Assembly (NCBI GenBank): GCA_033026295.1
Contig: CM065182.1
Location: forward strand, 18,598,215 to 18,662,214
Direction of reading: 5' to 3'
DNA length: 64,000 nt
Source: Channa striata
Taxonomy: Eukaryota; Chordata; Actinopteri; Anabantiformes; Channidae
Shown: positions 50,165 through 61,770 of the stretch, piece after piece
How the letters are laid out: every line of letters begins with the position of its first letter
Position numbering within the stretch: the first letter of the stretch is position 1
The notes under the pieces: generated by a model
What the model saw: the letters and a program-made list of their open reading frames with translations, nothing else
Told to the model about the DNA's origin: nothing
Databases searched by the model: none
Position numbers and translations under genes: made by a program

Positions 50165-50850
50165 AGTAAAGCAAAAACGGTTGTATCCATGCCCAATTTT
50201 CACACCCTTGTTTATGCTTTACTCCTGTAATGCTCTGTATGCAGGAGTTAGTCAGGCATCACTCTCTTGCTTACAGCTGGTACAAAATGCTGCAGTCCAA
50301 ACATGCACCGGCACTCGCACTGAGAGCATATTACTATCCAAAACTAGCATCGCTTCACTGGGTTCCAGTCCACATTATAGCTGGGTTTAAGATTTTATTG
50401 TTGTTTTTAAAGCTCTTAATGGTCTTGCTCCCTCGTATATTCTAGAAGATCTCCATCCTTATACCCCTCTTCTGCCCCTCAGATCTAGTGATCAGCTGCT
50501 CCTTAAGGTCCCTAAGACCAGGCTCAGGGGCAGAAATGACCAGGTTATGGAATTAAACTCCCGCAGGCCCCAAGTGTGGCAATTATTAAATCACATTTTA
50601 AAACCCATTTTTATTCTCTGGCTTTTAACTAAGACTGAGAGTCGTTTTTGTTTTGTTTTTGTTTTTAATAGTTTGAATCTTTTTTCTATTTCATTTATTT
50701 TATATATCATTAATTATATTTTAAAATCAGTATGTGATTCTGTGGTGTTTTTATTGACATATTTTTCCTAGTAAATGTTTTACAGATTTTTCTTAACTGT
50801 AGAATATAAAGCACTTTGGTCAACTTGTTTGTTAAATGTGCTATATAATT
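50165..50850 (+). mobile_element. LINE 3' end, L2/CR1-like (fragment)
   Basis: Translation in shifting frames gives fragments recognisable from the C-terminal part of fish L2/Maui-like reverse transcriptases: CNALYAGVSQASLSCLQLVQ, then SLHWVPVH and a KILLLFLK/LNGLAPSY-like stretch. After about 50640 come T-rich sequence and an ending of the type aaagcactttggtcaac...gtgctatataat, typical of the 3' UTR of such elements. The copy is 5'-truncated, has frame breaks and is inactive. Confidence 0.75.
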
Positions 50851-53439
50851 GATGTGGATTGCATAGGATGGACCTTTTGAGCAAACACAGAGCATTTCCT
50901 CAATGTATGCACTGATTTCTGTTCCTGCAATCGAGCTCTGCCCACCACAACTCCACTACTTCTTTCTGCCTGCTGTACACAAGTGCAACAACACTCTTTG
51001 TGCTGACTGGCTGCAATAACCAGCCCAGCCCACATTGTTTTTTTTTACCCAAACATGCAACCACCTGAGAATATACTGAGCACAAACTCGGTAAGAACTA
51101 GAGAAATATCAAAGACATTTTGCTATGACAAAATCAATTAGAAAAGTGGACTGTCCTTTTAAGTACTGCAAAATTCTAGTTTTGTTCCAGAAATAATTTT
51201 AGATTTATTCCATCATATCTCCTGGTAATTTTTTGTCACATAGAGTAAATCTTTGATCGATTACTGGGGGTGATCTTGCAATTAGAGGAAAGAGCAGAAT
51301 GTTTCAGTGTTTTCTAAATCTTGGGCTTGTTGAAGTGGATTCCATTTCCCCGGCTACATCAGGAAGAAAACAGCAAAGAGGTGCAACTGGTCTCCTTGGG
51401 GTAATGTTCCTAACTAAAAACTGACCTTTTATTTCTTTCTAACCCTGTGCTACTCTCACATATCACGCTAGGTCACTCTATGTTGTGTACAAAGGCTCCG
51501 GTGATTGGATCTCACTCAGTGGCGTCTGCCCCTCTTCCATGATTGCAGAGTGGCAGTAACAGGGGCCCTGACCTTAACTGAGGCTAGCAGTGAGTAGCTG
51601 AGAAAACATTATGGGTGGCTAGCTCTCACAAGTACTGCTGTGGAAAGAAAAATGTTCTGTAACAAGATGGTAGGTGCTCCAGATATAGTTTGTGTGCATG
51701 TCTTAGAATCTCTTCTCACCAACTTCCACTTCTCACTCTGCTTCCTATCTCCTGATTTCTATCACACCTTTCCTTCAAAATAATCTGCCCCTTGGTTGGG
51801 GGCTTGTGCTTTGTTTTTAGCACTTTGACACTCAGAGGATGTGTTTAGCTCTCCCAAGGTCAGCTGTCTTCATTCCAGGCACGTTGGATTGCTTTTGGGT
51901 GCCGGGAAACAAGCAGCCTCAACATTTTTTTTTCAATTGTAGTTGGATGGAAGGTGCATACAAAATGAGCAGCTGAGATCCGAGGAATGGTAATAGAAAA
52001 GAAAGCAAAACTAGTCTTACAGGGTGGCCTTGTTTGAACTTTAAACAAGGGGTTAAAACTTCTGACACGTGTAATTTCTTATTTATTCATCTATTTACAC
52101 AAGCTGTGCCATTTGTGCTCTTGCAATTTCATATGTCACAATGAAACCAGACTACAAGTGCGATAGCCACCAGCTGGCACATGTTCAACAAACAGCTGCT
52201 GTGATTTGTTCAATTCATGCTCAGGCACAGCCCACCACTCAGCTGACATTATTAAAGAGACATGAGCCTACACTGATAATGAGTTTCTGTAAAAAATTCT
52301 GATGGTGCCTTGGGAGCAGCAGCACAGAGTTAAATGAGGGCGCATGTAGTTGACAGATTTTTATTCTAGAGAGGGCTAAAGTAAAGAAGGGAATGGCTGC
52401 AGCAACTTGGGTATTTCTGTGCTAAAGAGTTCCAGCAACAGCATTTAGAAGCTGCACAGCCTCCCCTCCTAAGATGCAAAAATTACACTTTCATGAGTAG
52501 AACCACCCATCTGGAGCTGAGCAGATATCATAAACAACATACTCTGAACTAATGAGTGAGTTTAAGTGAGAAGGCGGCTGCACATTTTTGGCCTTTAGTT
52601 GGGAAACATCCTTGGCAACTTCAGAGACAGAGCGTGACAGAAATAAACCACCCCGTCCTATTTTCAACACAGAGAGAATCGTATGTGTCACCCCCAAAGG
52701 GAGAAAGACATGCTGTCTACAAGGTGACATCCTGGCACAGAGTTCAGCTATGGGTTTGACAGAAGTCTGCAAGAAGACAGACTTAAGCTCAGAACAGGGC
52801 TTTGAAAAGGTTTCTATGTGTCTGTTATGCTTTTTTCATTGTCCCCTCAGCTCTTCGCCGGACATACATCTGTTGTTTTCTGGCAGAACTACATTCACAC
52901 TGTAAAAACAGATTAACTCCACTGTGTTGCCAAGGGCAATTGTCTCAGTTGAGTAATTATTAACACCGAACTTCTTCTGGTGTGATTAGAAGGGTCATCG
53001 GCAGGAAAGAAATGGACTGAGGTCTGTGTGCCTGAGTCAAAACATCTTCTTCAATGCAAACATTGAGCTGACTTTTAGGAAAGGACAGGTAAAGTCAAGA
53101 TGCAGGTGGGATTATTAAACACTGCCAAAAATCACTGTGATCTCTTCTGTTTGACAGAAACATGATCTTAGAAGTGCAATAACAAAACTTATAAAGCTAA
53201 TATGTATGGAACCATGCGCTGTTCTGCACAGGGATCCAATTTTGGACAACAGCACAGGAACAGGAACAAAAAATGTGCAAAATGCAAAATAAAAAAACAT
53301 AAATTTTTGGTTCACGATAGGTTTATCTTTTCAAATAACCTGTTTTTAGCGTCTTAAATTTACATTCAAGTGTACGAGGCAAGCAAATATATAAGTGAAG
53401 GTGAAAACTATAAAGGAAAGTGCTGTAAGATGTAACTGC
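50851..53439. other. No recognisable feature
   Basis: AT-rich unique-looking sequence between two LINE fragments. Short open frames only; nothing I can assign. Confidence 0.5.
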
Positions 53440-55230
53440 AAAAAAGAACAAATAGTATTTCTTTTAAGATATAAGTGTATAGGAGGCTGTGGAAAAGTTC
53501 TTTTTTCAGCAGTTTTGTGAATGTTGGGAGTGAGGCTGCTGACTCTGCAGAGTTTGGTAGCTTGTTTCACCATCGTGGGAGCACTGAGCTGAAAATGTTG
53601 ATGGTGATGGGACCCCCAGACGCCATTAGTTGGCAAAGTGCAGTGGGCGGGAGGGATTATAGACTTGAATGAGGGAGTTGAGGTGGGGAGGTGCTGCTGA
53701 GCACTCAGTAAGCAAGAGTCAGAGGGCAGCTACAGGAAGCCAGTGCAGAGATCTGTGGAGTGTTTATCCTTTTTTGGCTAATTATAAATTAGACATGCTG
53801 CTGCATTTTGGATCATCTGGATTGACTGTGAATGCTGGTAGCTCTGTCAACAGAGGATTGCAGTAATTAAGATGAGATATGACCAACACATGTAAAATGC
53901 GTTGGGTTGGATATTCATCAAAGTAGGGTCTGATGTATCTAATGCTGTAGAAGACAAATCTGCATGCCCTCGAGACAGAGAAGACGTGGCCGGTAAAGCA
54001 CAGTTGAGCGTCAACGATGACCCTCAGATTACTGGCAGACTTGGTGGGGAAAATCACTGAAGACCAAATGCTGATGCTGATTTTGTGTTTTCTGGAAGGT
54101 CTAGTTGTGGGGACTAGAACATCTGTCTTGAGAGGTTAAGCTGAAGATGTCTCTTTCTCATCTCAAAATGTCAGACAGGCAGAAATGTGTTATGAGACAG
54201 TTGAACCATCAAGTAGAAAGGACAGGAGGAGCTGTGTGTCATCTGCAAAGCAATGACAGGAAAAGCCATAAGAGCGAATGGAAAACCCTAGGGGTGTAGT
54301 TTAGATAGAAATAAGAAAATGACCAAGAACTGAGCTCTGTGGCACACAGATAGAGAGACTGTGAGAGTTACAAATGTGCCCCTGCCAGAATACCTTGAAG
54401 GTCCAGCCAGTTTGCCATTTCTCTGGAGTGACCACTCTTGAAGCCAGACTGGTTGAAATCAAGGAGGTTGTTCTGAGAAAGAAAATCGGAGAATTGCTTG
54501 CAGACTGCTCAGTGGCCTTGGCCAGAGATGGAAGAAAAGAGATAGGCCTGTAATTGTAAACAAGGAAGGGGTTAACAAGGCTTCTTAAGCAGTGGGGTAA
54601 TCTGGGCCTGCATTAATGAGTTAGGGAAAGTGCCTGTTGTGAGAGATGTAATAATGATTTGTTTAATGTTGGTGCAACTGCTTGGCAGGGAGTCACTGGA
54701 ATATAATCCAGAGAACAGGTTGAAGCGTGGTTAGAGAGAAGAAGGGTTGATGTCGTCGTTGATGATGGAAAACATGGAGAGTGGTTTGCTCTTAGATGAA
54801 GTTGTCGGCAGTAAGAGAGGTAAAAGGGGGGCGTGGAGGGGGATAGAGAAGTTATTTCAAAGTGGAGAACAGCTTCCTGGTCTCCGTGGTGTTGCCAAGT
54901 TTGTCCTGGTAGTATTCGGTTTTTGCCTTAGTGACTCTGTGAGAAAAAGATGCAAGCAGACTCTCCGAGAGCAGATGGGGCCTTTTCCACATTTGATCAC
55001 TGATCCAGTAAGTGAGCCAGGGATTAGGAACTGAGGGACAAGCAGGTCTGGGAGACAATGGGGGAAGACTATCCAGATAGGTTGAAAATGTATTAAAGCA
55101 GCTGTCAGTGGGCTGGAGAAGAACTGTGTTGGGTGCAGGGTTGCAGAGACCTGGGAAGAAAACTGACTGAGGGGGAAGATTGAGAGGCCTGAAAAGAGAG
55201 AGAGATCCTGGTCCTTAACAGTCTTATCGA
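53440..55230 (-). mobile_element. LINE reverse-transcriptase remnant, L2/CR1-like
   Basis: On the minus strand, in order and in several frames: SLLASFSHRVTKAKTEYYQD, FLSQNNLLDFNQSGFKSGHS (RT thumb/finger region), CHCFADDTQLLLS carrying the catalytic ADD motif as FADD, SASNLRVIVDAQLCFTGHVF, HVLVISHLNYCNPLLTELPA, then SLHWLPVAA and LNSLIQVYNPSRPL near the 3' end. The order is that of an L2/CR1-clade ORF2. Frame shifts and stops break it, and the endonuclease part is not seen. It is an inactive copy opposite in orientation to the fragment at 50.2-50.9 kb. Confidence 0.8.
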
Positions 55231-58200
55231 TTCAATATAGTCCATGTTGACTGTATTAATAGGTCAGCCTATATTGTGTGTCCTTGCTTAATCGGCAGAT
55301 ACTTAAGATGCATATAAGGTTTTATTATTATGCTTTTATAATATTTGGGTCCACTACAGAAGGCTTAATGTTCTTTTATCCAGCAAAGCAGTTATTTATG
55401 ATATTGTTTCTGTGTGTTTTTGAGTGAGAATTCAAAATCCAGCTGTAACATTCAGTAATACTCTTTTGTGTTGAAACCCTCTTTCCAAACTCACGTTGGA
55501 AACATTGTGTTTTATGAATGAGAAGCAAAAGGAGCTGAGGCAATAAATTGCCATCTTTTTCAAAAGTGTAATTCAGTTGCCGAGGTTAAAATAATGTTTC
55601 AAAAAATTTCCGTGACTCATTTTACTTAGAGGGCAGCAAAATTGGACAGTGGAATTCAAGTAAAAAAACGCACCTTCTTTTATCCATGGCTATAGATAAG
55701 GGCAATTTTCTCAACCGTGTTCTCTTTTCCACTGTCTCTCCTTTATGCCGGTAATGCCACAGAGAGATTAGCCTTCACTGTGCTCTGTCCAAACCAACCA
55801 TCCATTATAGTATTTATCAAATGTCCAGCAGACATGCTGGGTGGAAATGAGCTTATCACCATACTACCAAGTGCTTCTGAGCATGCACTCTGTGCCTGAT
55901 GTGTTCTGACAATTTGGTTCTTCACTATGATGGAAACTCATTTCCAAACATCATTATGTTAATTTACAACTATTTTCCTCTGAACTAAAATGGTTACCCA
56001 ACGGCTGAACTCATGGCTTCACAAATCCCATCAGTTACAATTATCCATCTATAAATATTTCCATGAAATTGTCATCATCCTGCATTACAATGATGAAAAT
56101 GAAATGCAACATCTAGCTCGATAAAACGGTACCAACTTTCTAAACAGGTTTCTCAAAGTGGCAAGCATGTTGGAATACTTGTAACCTCCAGGGTCAACTT
56201 CAAAGAAAAACATAATTGAAAAAGTTCGTAATGCCAGAATGCTATGGTTGTAGAGCAGCTTAGAAATGGCTGACAGCCCTTCTCAAAGGGTCACTGAGGC
56301 GTCATCAGTGTTATAGTGCATACAGAAGAGAAGTTTGCAAGCTTCAAAAATAAGGCAAAGATACTGCAATCACAAGGTAAAAAGAGGCAGTTACCTCTCA
56401 AACCTTTAGGATCTGGTTTCTTCGCACTGGTTGGAGTAATACCCATGACAGATTCAGACTTAATTACACTTGCTGGGACTATGTTATCCTCAGTGTACAT
56501 TGAGAATGAATATTTATTGATTATGTTATAAATCATGGAAAAAAGATGCTCCGTATAACTCAAAAATATGTGTAAAAATACCTAAATTTTTTCTCCTGTA
56601 TCACTGCCATTCAGTAATGGTTGTCTACACCCTCTGAGGAACTTTCCTCTGCTCTGTTGTTACTGGTCTGTAACTGTCCTACAATGCCAGACGATTACTT
56701 TAAATAAACTCCCTGCAGCGTCTGCTGTGTCTTGCAGGCCAAATGGGTTGAAGGTGTAGGTCATCTGTGTTTTCTCCCATGTGAGAGAAACACAACTCCT
56801 AATAAAAACTACTAGCCATAGCTGGTGAGCAAAAAAAGTGCTGGCGCCAATTGACAAAGAAATTAAATATGCACAAAATCTTGCTAGTAGGCCAAAAACA
56901 GGAACCTTGCTGTAGTTTAGTTCGTAATAAATTAAACGACTCCGTTATAAGTTCTATTTGCATTTCCAGATTGTGTGAAATGCAATATTAAGCTGTTACG
57001 AAATGTATTGATCTAAAAATTCGGAACACTAACCCTCCTCAGCCCATTCATATACAGATTGGTGTTGAAAACTTGCAGACACAAAAGTCCATGTAAATTA
57101 CACTTGTGTGGTGACACGCCTGGAGTTTGGCGTCGTCATTTTATCAGTTTTGTCAAGGCGGTGCCCACAATGTCAGACATACACGAATATCCACTTAGGG
57201 TTGAAGGAAATAAAATTCACTTTTATCACAGGTGCCCTTTGCTAGTAATATTACATTTTACATTAAGGAATATTTTTCACAATAATCCCCTTTTCTAATC
57301 ATGTTTTAAGCTTATAAGATACGAGAAGACATGATTTTGATATGGATAAAATCTTTGTCTTGTCCACTTGTCTGCTGTGCATGGCTGATTGAGCCAGTCA
57401 AGGAGAGAAGCAGCTGAATAGAGTTTGTGCCTGCAGCAATCTGAAGCCAATCTCAAGAATGCTGCAGCACAGAAATGAGGCTGTCCTCTTTTCCACCTGC
57501 CTGCGCTGCTGCTCTTTAATTGACACAGCACTCTGGAGCACAGAGTGATCAGCTTCCTGATACAAAGTGATGCCTGTCAGTTAGCGGCAGACGTTCGTTC
57601 CCTGACTGCAATCACCCAAGGACTGCACAGACCTCCGTCTAAGACTTGTAAGGAAGCACCTTCACTTTGCCTGAGAAGCAGCTGCTTTCATCCCACATAA
57701 CAACTACCTCCTGCCAGTGACAGCAAAACAACAACAACGTTTCTCAAAATTTCAAGAAATGCCCCTGCTCATTTCCTACTGGAATAAAACTTCAGAGTTT
57801 ATAGTAGTTTACAGAGATGTTGTTTTGCTCGATGCAGCCAAAGTGCTGATTCTAAATGCAGCCTACACCTTTCCAGGATCCTAATCACCAGCGGCCAGGA
57901 GTCCTCGACTGCTATCACATAGCTTTTGCATAACAAAAACCATGCAAGCTGATGAGTAATGAGCTCAAACCCCTGGTTAATTACACTGGGGACACAGGCT
58001 CTCTGTCACTTAGCTCCGGGCGAATGAACCGAATGATTTTGTTATTAGTTCCCAACCAGCTAATGCCAAATGTAGTTTGTTTTAGTTCAAATGCTCCAAC
58101 CTTCACGTTTTGAACTGATTAGTGAAAATGGAAAGAAAATTATTTGTGACATCTCTCATTCATCAGTGCAAAATTTGCACTTTGGAGCTGAAGCGATTGG

Positions 58201-59090
58201 CATGAAAACCTGACCATCCTCATCAGGCAGTTTCTTGTTTAAATCAAATTGCTGTGTTTAAAGGAATTTGTTATAATAACCTACATTTTATTCTCCGTTT
58301 GTGGTTTTAACAATTACTTCACTTTTATATTTTTATAATGGTAAATATAATTGCACATGGTACAAATTACTGTATAACCTCATAGTTCAAGTGAAGAACG
58401 AGCCCCCACACGCTCACACTGACACAAGAGAGGCAAGGACAGATGAGATCCCAGCTGTGTTTATTGGTTTTGCTTCTGTGTTGCCTCAAAAAGCACTTCA
58501 GCATCTAACAGCTGGGGTGTAAAAGGACACTCCAAGCTGGTTTACTGACTCTCAAAGCTATTTTATGTTGTATCATCTCTGTTTAGATTAAACACTCTGT
58601 ATACTGCAGTTTCTTACACTGTCAAAATGGGAAGTATATCATTGAGAAAGCAGCAGGCCACAGATCCTATATAAACAGTGGGGAGTATGAGATGCAATTA
58701 TAGGAAATTTACCGACATAGTTCAGGCAGTCCACTCCGATCTTCCAGTATTAATCCTTTTGTTTCCCTAATTCTAAACACTACACTAACATTCAGTTCCA
58801 AGTGGCTTGTCAAATAGCAAGTAAAACAATTATGCAATCCACAATACTGACACCGTAGTATTAAAAAGAGAAGATTTGTTTGTTTGTTTTTTGGTTACTG
58901 CCATTCAATAACTATAGTAAGCGTTTTAAAGAACATCAAGGCTCAAGAATCTTCTTTAAACTGTAACAAGCTCATTTCCATGTTGCTAGCCTCATAAAGT
59001 TGATGTTGGTTTTGTTTTCCTGAAGCTCATTAAATTACACATTTATATCATAATATAGCATACTGTATATGTCACTGTTACTGGTTGCTA
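55231..59090. other. No recognisable gene
   Basis: AT-rich sequence with short unsupported frames. Around 57400-58060 composition is more balanced, with TAAT-type and E-box-like motifs that would fit conserved non-coding sequence. This cannot be shown without alignment. Confidence 0.45.
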
Positions 59091-59197
59091 CAAGGGCAGA
59101 TGTAGAAATTGTTGATGGGTGGCCAGGCTTAGGCATTTGTTCACAATGGGGTGGCACATTTGGAAAAAAGATTTAAAGGGTCTTAAACTCAGATTTA

Positions 59198-59229
59198 ATT
59201 ATTATTATTATTATTAGTATTATTATTTT
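59198..59229. repeat. (ATT)n simple repeat
   Basis: Interrupted att/tta run just left of the LINE fragment. Confidence 0.85.
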
Positions 59230-59317
59230 TGGAAATAAACTGTGACAATGGTGAGGTGTGTGAAAGAAGGAATAAAAGACTGGTTAATGTTGTCATACGT
59301 TTGCATTAAAGATTGAC

Positions 59318-59785
59318 TCTCAAGACCTTGCTGTTTGCAATGGTTTTGGACAGTTTGACAGACAGGTTAGATAAGAGTGGTTATGGACTATGATCTTCAC
59401 AAATGACATTGTGATCTGTAGTGAAAGTAGGGAGCAGGTTGAGATGAACCTGGAAAGTGGAGGTAAGTACTCGAGAGAAGAGCAATGAAAGTCGATAGGA
59501 AGAGGATAGAGTAAATGATTATGACATTTAGTCTATCCTCTTCCTACTGACTTTCATGAGAGAGAGGGTGGTGGACAGTTACAAGAACAGAAGTGGTGAA
59601 GGTAGGTGAGTTTCAATACATAGGGTCAACTGTTTGAAGAAATGGGGACTGTGGCAGGGAAGTGTGGAAGACAGTGCAGGCAGGGTGAAGTGAATTTAGA
59701 AGGGTGTCTAAAGGGTTTCTAAAGACAGAGTGAGATGGAAACACACTGCGGCAACCCCGAAAGGCAGGAGCCAAAAAGAACAAGT
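59318..59785 (+). mobile_element. LINE reverse-transcriptase 3' fragment (RTE/Rex-like type)
   Basis: Translated pieces match a reverse transcriptase common in fish genomes: LFAMVLDSLTDRL-like, then IFTNDIVICSESREQVEMNL (catalytic ADD replaced by TND), then GEGR-VSIH-V-type FKYLGSTV remnant. It ends cactgcggcaaccccgaaagg...agccaaaaagaa, the usual 3' terminus of that family. It is degenerate, with an internal inverted duplication (59485-59557). Confidence 0.65.
59485..59557. repeat. Inverted repeat: 33-bp arms, 7-bp loop
   Basis: Arm 1 is 59485-59517, loop 59518-59524, arm 2 59525-59557. The arms pair with three mismatches in 33. The arm-2 complement begins ATGAAAGTCAGTAGGAAG, which matches the MKVSRK segment expected here in the reverse transcriptase, so it looks like a local inverted duplication within the LINE. 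Confidence 0.85.
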
Positions 59786-59924
59786 TATTAATTATGTGTG
59801 TATTAGGTGTTTATTCAGTGACAGAAATGTCAAATACATAATGCATCTACCAGCTCCACACAGACAAAAACAAATATCAATAAACACTTGTGCCCCCCAG
59901 GTCACCCCTCTGGATCCGCCCCTG

Positions 59925-61520
59925 GTTGTTACATCTGCCTATTTTGATTGAAAATGCTGTATTAAGCTTAAGAAATCCTTTAATGTGCTGGTGATGAATT
60001 TTCACTTTATAGTGGCTATAAATGAAAATTGACCAATGCTATTATAATTTATCCTTAGGGGAACATTAATATCTGAACCACATTTTATGAGGGACCATCC
60101 AGTTGATCCTCCATGAGGTATGATTTGTGTATTCTGACATGCACCTCGCCCAGAAATGTAACCCCCATGTTGAGACGACACAGACAATTGTGGCTGAATG
60201 ACAAAACAATTGCAATTGGATCACTCTGCCCAATTGCTCAGCTGCTGAGATATTTCATTCTGGCCTAAAGTGGCAGCCTGACACTGCCCTCCACAGAGCC
60301 ACATCATTAGCATGGCGCCACACAATAAGATGGACTTTGGGCATTGGTAAAGCCGTTTTCTGGCACAGGCACAGATGAAAGCTGAGGGTAAACTTGTATC
60401 CATTCATTACTAAAGCTTTTAAATAGAAGAGAGACATTGAGATCAGGGTCTCTGCCTCTTACTCCCTGCTCCCATTTGACAGAAGACACATTCATTTCCA
60501 AGATTGTAATACTTGCATCTGCTGCTGGAGAATAACATATGACTCCAAATGGAGCAGAGCCAACAATGCATTTCACTTCTTATTAAATCTGGTATGTTGA
60601 TAGAGACAGCACTTTCTTATTTATAGCTACAGCCTTATGTGCCATGTCCATATGTTCTAGTGTCTCCTGCATCGACTAATTAGACGGTTTCTTGGCCCTT
60701 TGACATGTTTACAAGAATTATTAATATCCAGTTGAGATTTAATAATATCCAGTAGAAACATTTTAGTTTTTCCTAGTGTATTAGTACATTAAGTTTAGTG
60801 TATAAACATACATACAAAAATAGAGAATAATTTAATTCATTAATAGATACTATTCTCTTGAAAGCTTCCAGGCTGCATGGTCAAAAGAACTGAAAGCTGG
60901 CTAAATTAAAGCTAAGTACAGTACAAAAATATGCATGGTTCTGCCCCAACTGCAATAAATCAATAATGAATAAATTAATCTGATATTGACAAAACACTAT
61001 GATTCTCTATTTATCAAATTCTAGATTTTCTTTATGGTTTCTAATTGTGTTTACGGTAGCCTACTGTTAATGCCACGCTGTTGGAAATTATTTGGCCTAA
61101 ACGTGAAGAGAATTGATGACCAAAGCACAGCACCTCTCCCAAATGTGAACTTAAAATCTCCAAAGCTTCACATACAACTTCCATAAATTTTGCTTTATTA
61201 ACATTTTGACCTAATAGCTGAAAAACTTGCAACTGGATTTGTCAGGCAGTTATTTCTGAAAATGAAGTTCAGCATGCGGATTTCATTTGACCATTATTCT
61301 ATGCTCAAATTCAGTTATAAATTAATTGTTTTTGGTATTTTGTGAACTATTTAAAACCCCTTTATTGGATAAAACCAACAAAAGACAATAAAAATAAATA
61401 AGAGTGTAGGTATTTGCAAAACTTTTTCTTTCCAATGGAAAAGAAGAAAGAAAAAGGGGTTTGAGGTTAAGCAGGGGGCAACTACCAATTAAAAAACATT
61501 TATCAAAAGACTCAACAAGT
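59925..61520. other. No recognisable gene
   Basis: AT-rich sequence without supported exons. The segment near 60200-60580 is less AT-rich and could be conserved non-coding sequence (speculative). Confidence 0.45.
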
Positions 61521-61770
61521 TGAGTTTGCATGTTCTGCACATGCTCGTGTCAGTTTCCTCCAGGTGTTCTTGTTTCCTCCCACAGTCAAAAGATGTGCAT
61601 GCTAAGTTAGATGGTGCCTCTAAATTAGTGCCTGTCTCTGTACGCCTCTCTGTGTTGGCCCTAAGGTGACCTGTCAGGGTATCCTGGACTCACACAGTGA
61701 CAGCTGGAATAGACTCCTGCAACCTTGAACATGAAAAGAGGTTAAACATAATAGATAAATGGATGGAGAT
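61521..61770 (+). mobile_element. Dispersed retroelement 3' tail (SINE/LINE-tail type), copy 2
   Basis: Same family as 2494-2696: gtttgcatgttctgcacatg, cctccaggtgttcttg, tcctcccacagtcaaaagat, ctctgtgttggccctaag, gtgacagctggaataga, ending in an aataga-taaatggatgga run. It is diverged, non-coding and old. Confidence 0.65.

Larger units (their letters stand above)
59091..59924. mobile_element. DNA-transposon-like element enclosing a LINE remnant
   Basis: The ends look like inverted termini. The left end starts caagggcagatgtaga; the reverse complement of the right end starts caggggcggatccaga (12 of 16 match). Flanks ggttgcta on the left and ggttgtta on the right resemble an 8-bp target-site duplication but overlap one terminal base. 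Termini of this kind (caggggcggatc...) are common in fish hAT-like non-autonomous elements (recalled, not searched). Inside at about 59318-59785 is a LINE fragment, so the structure would be composite. Confidence 0.4.
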
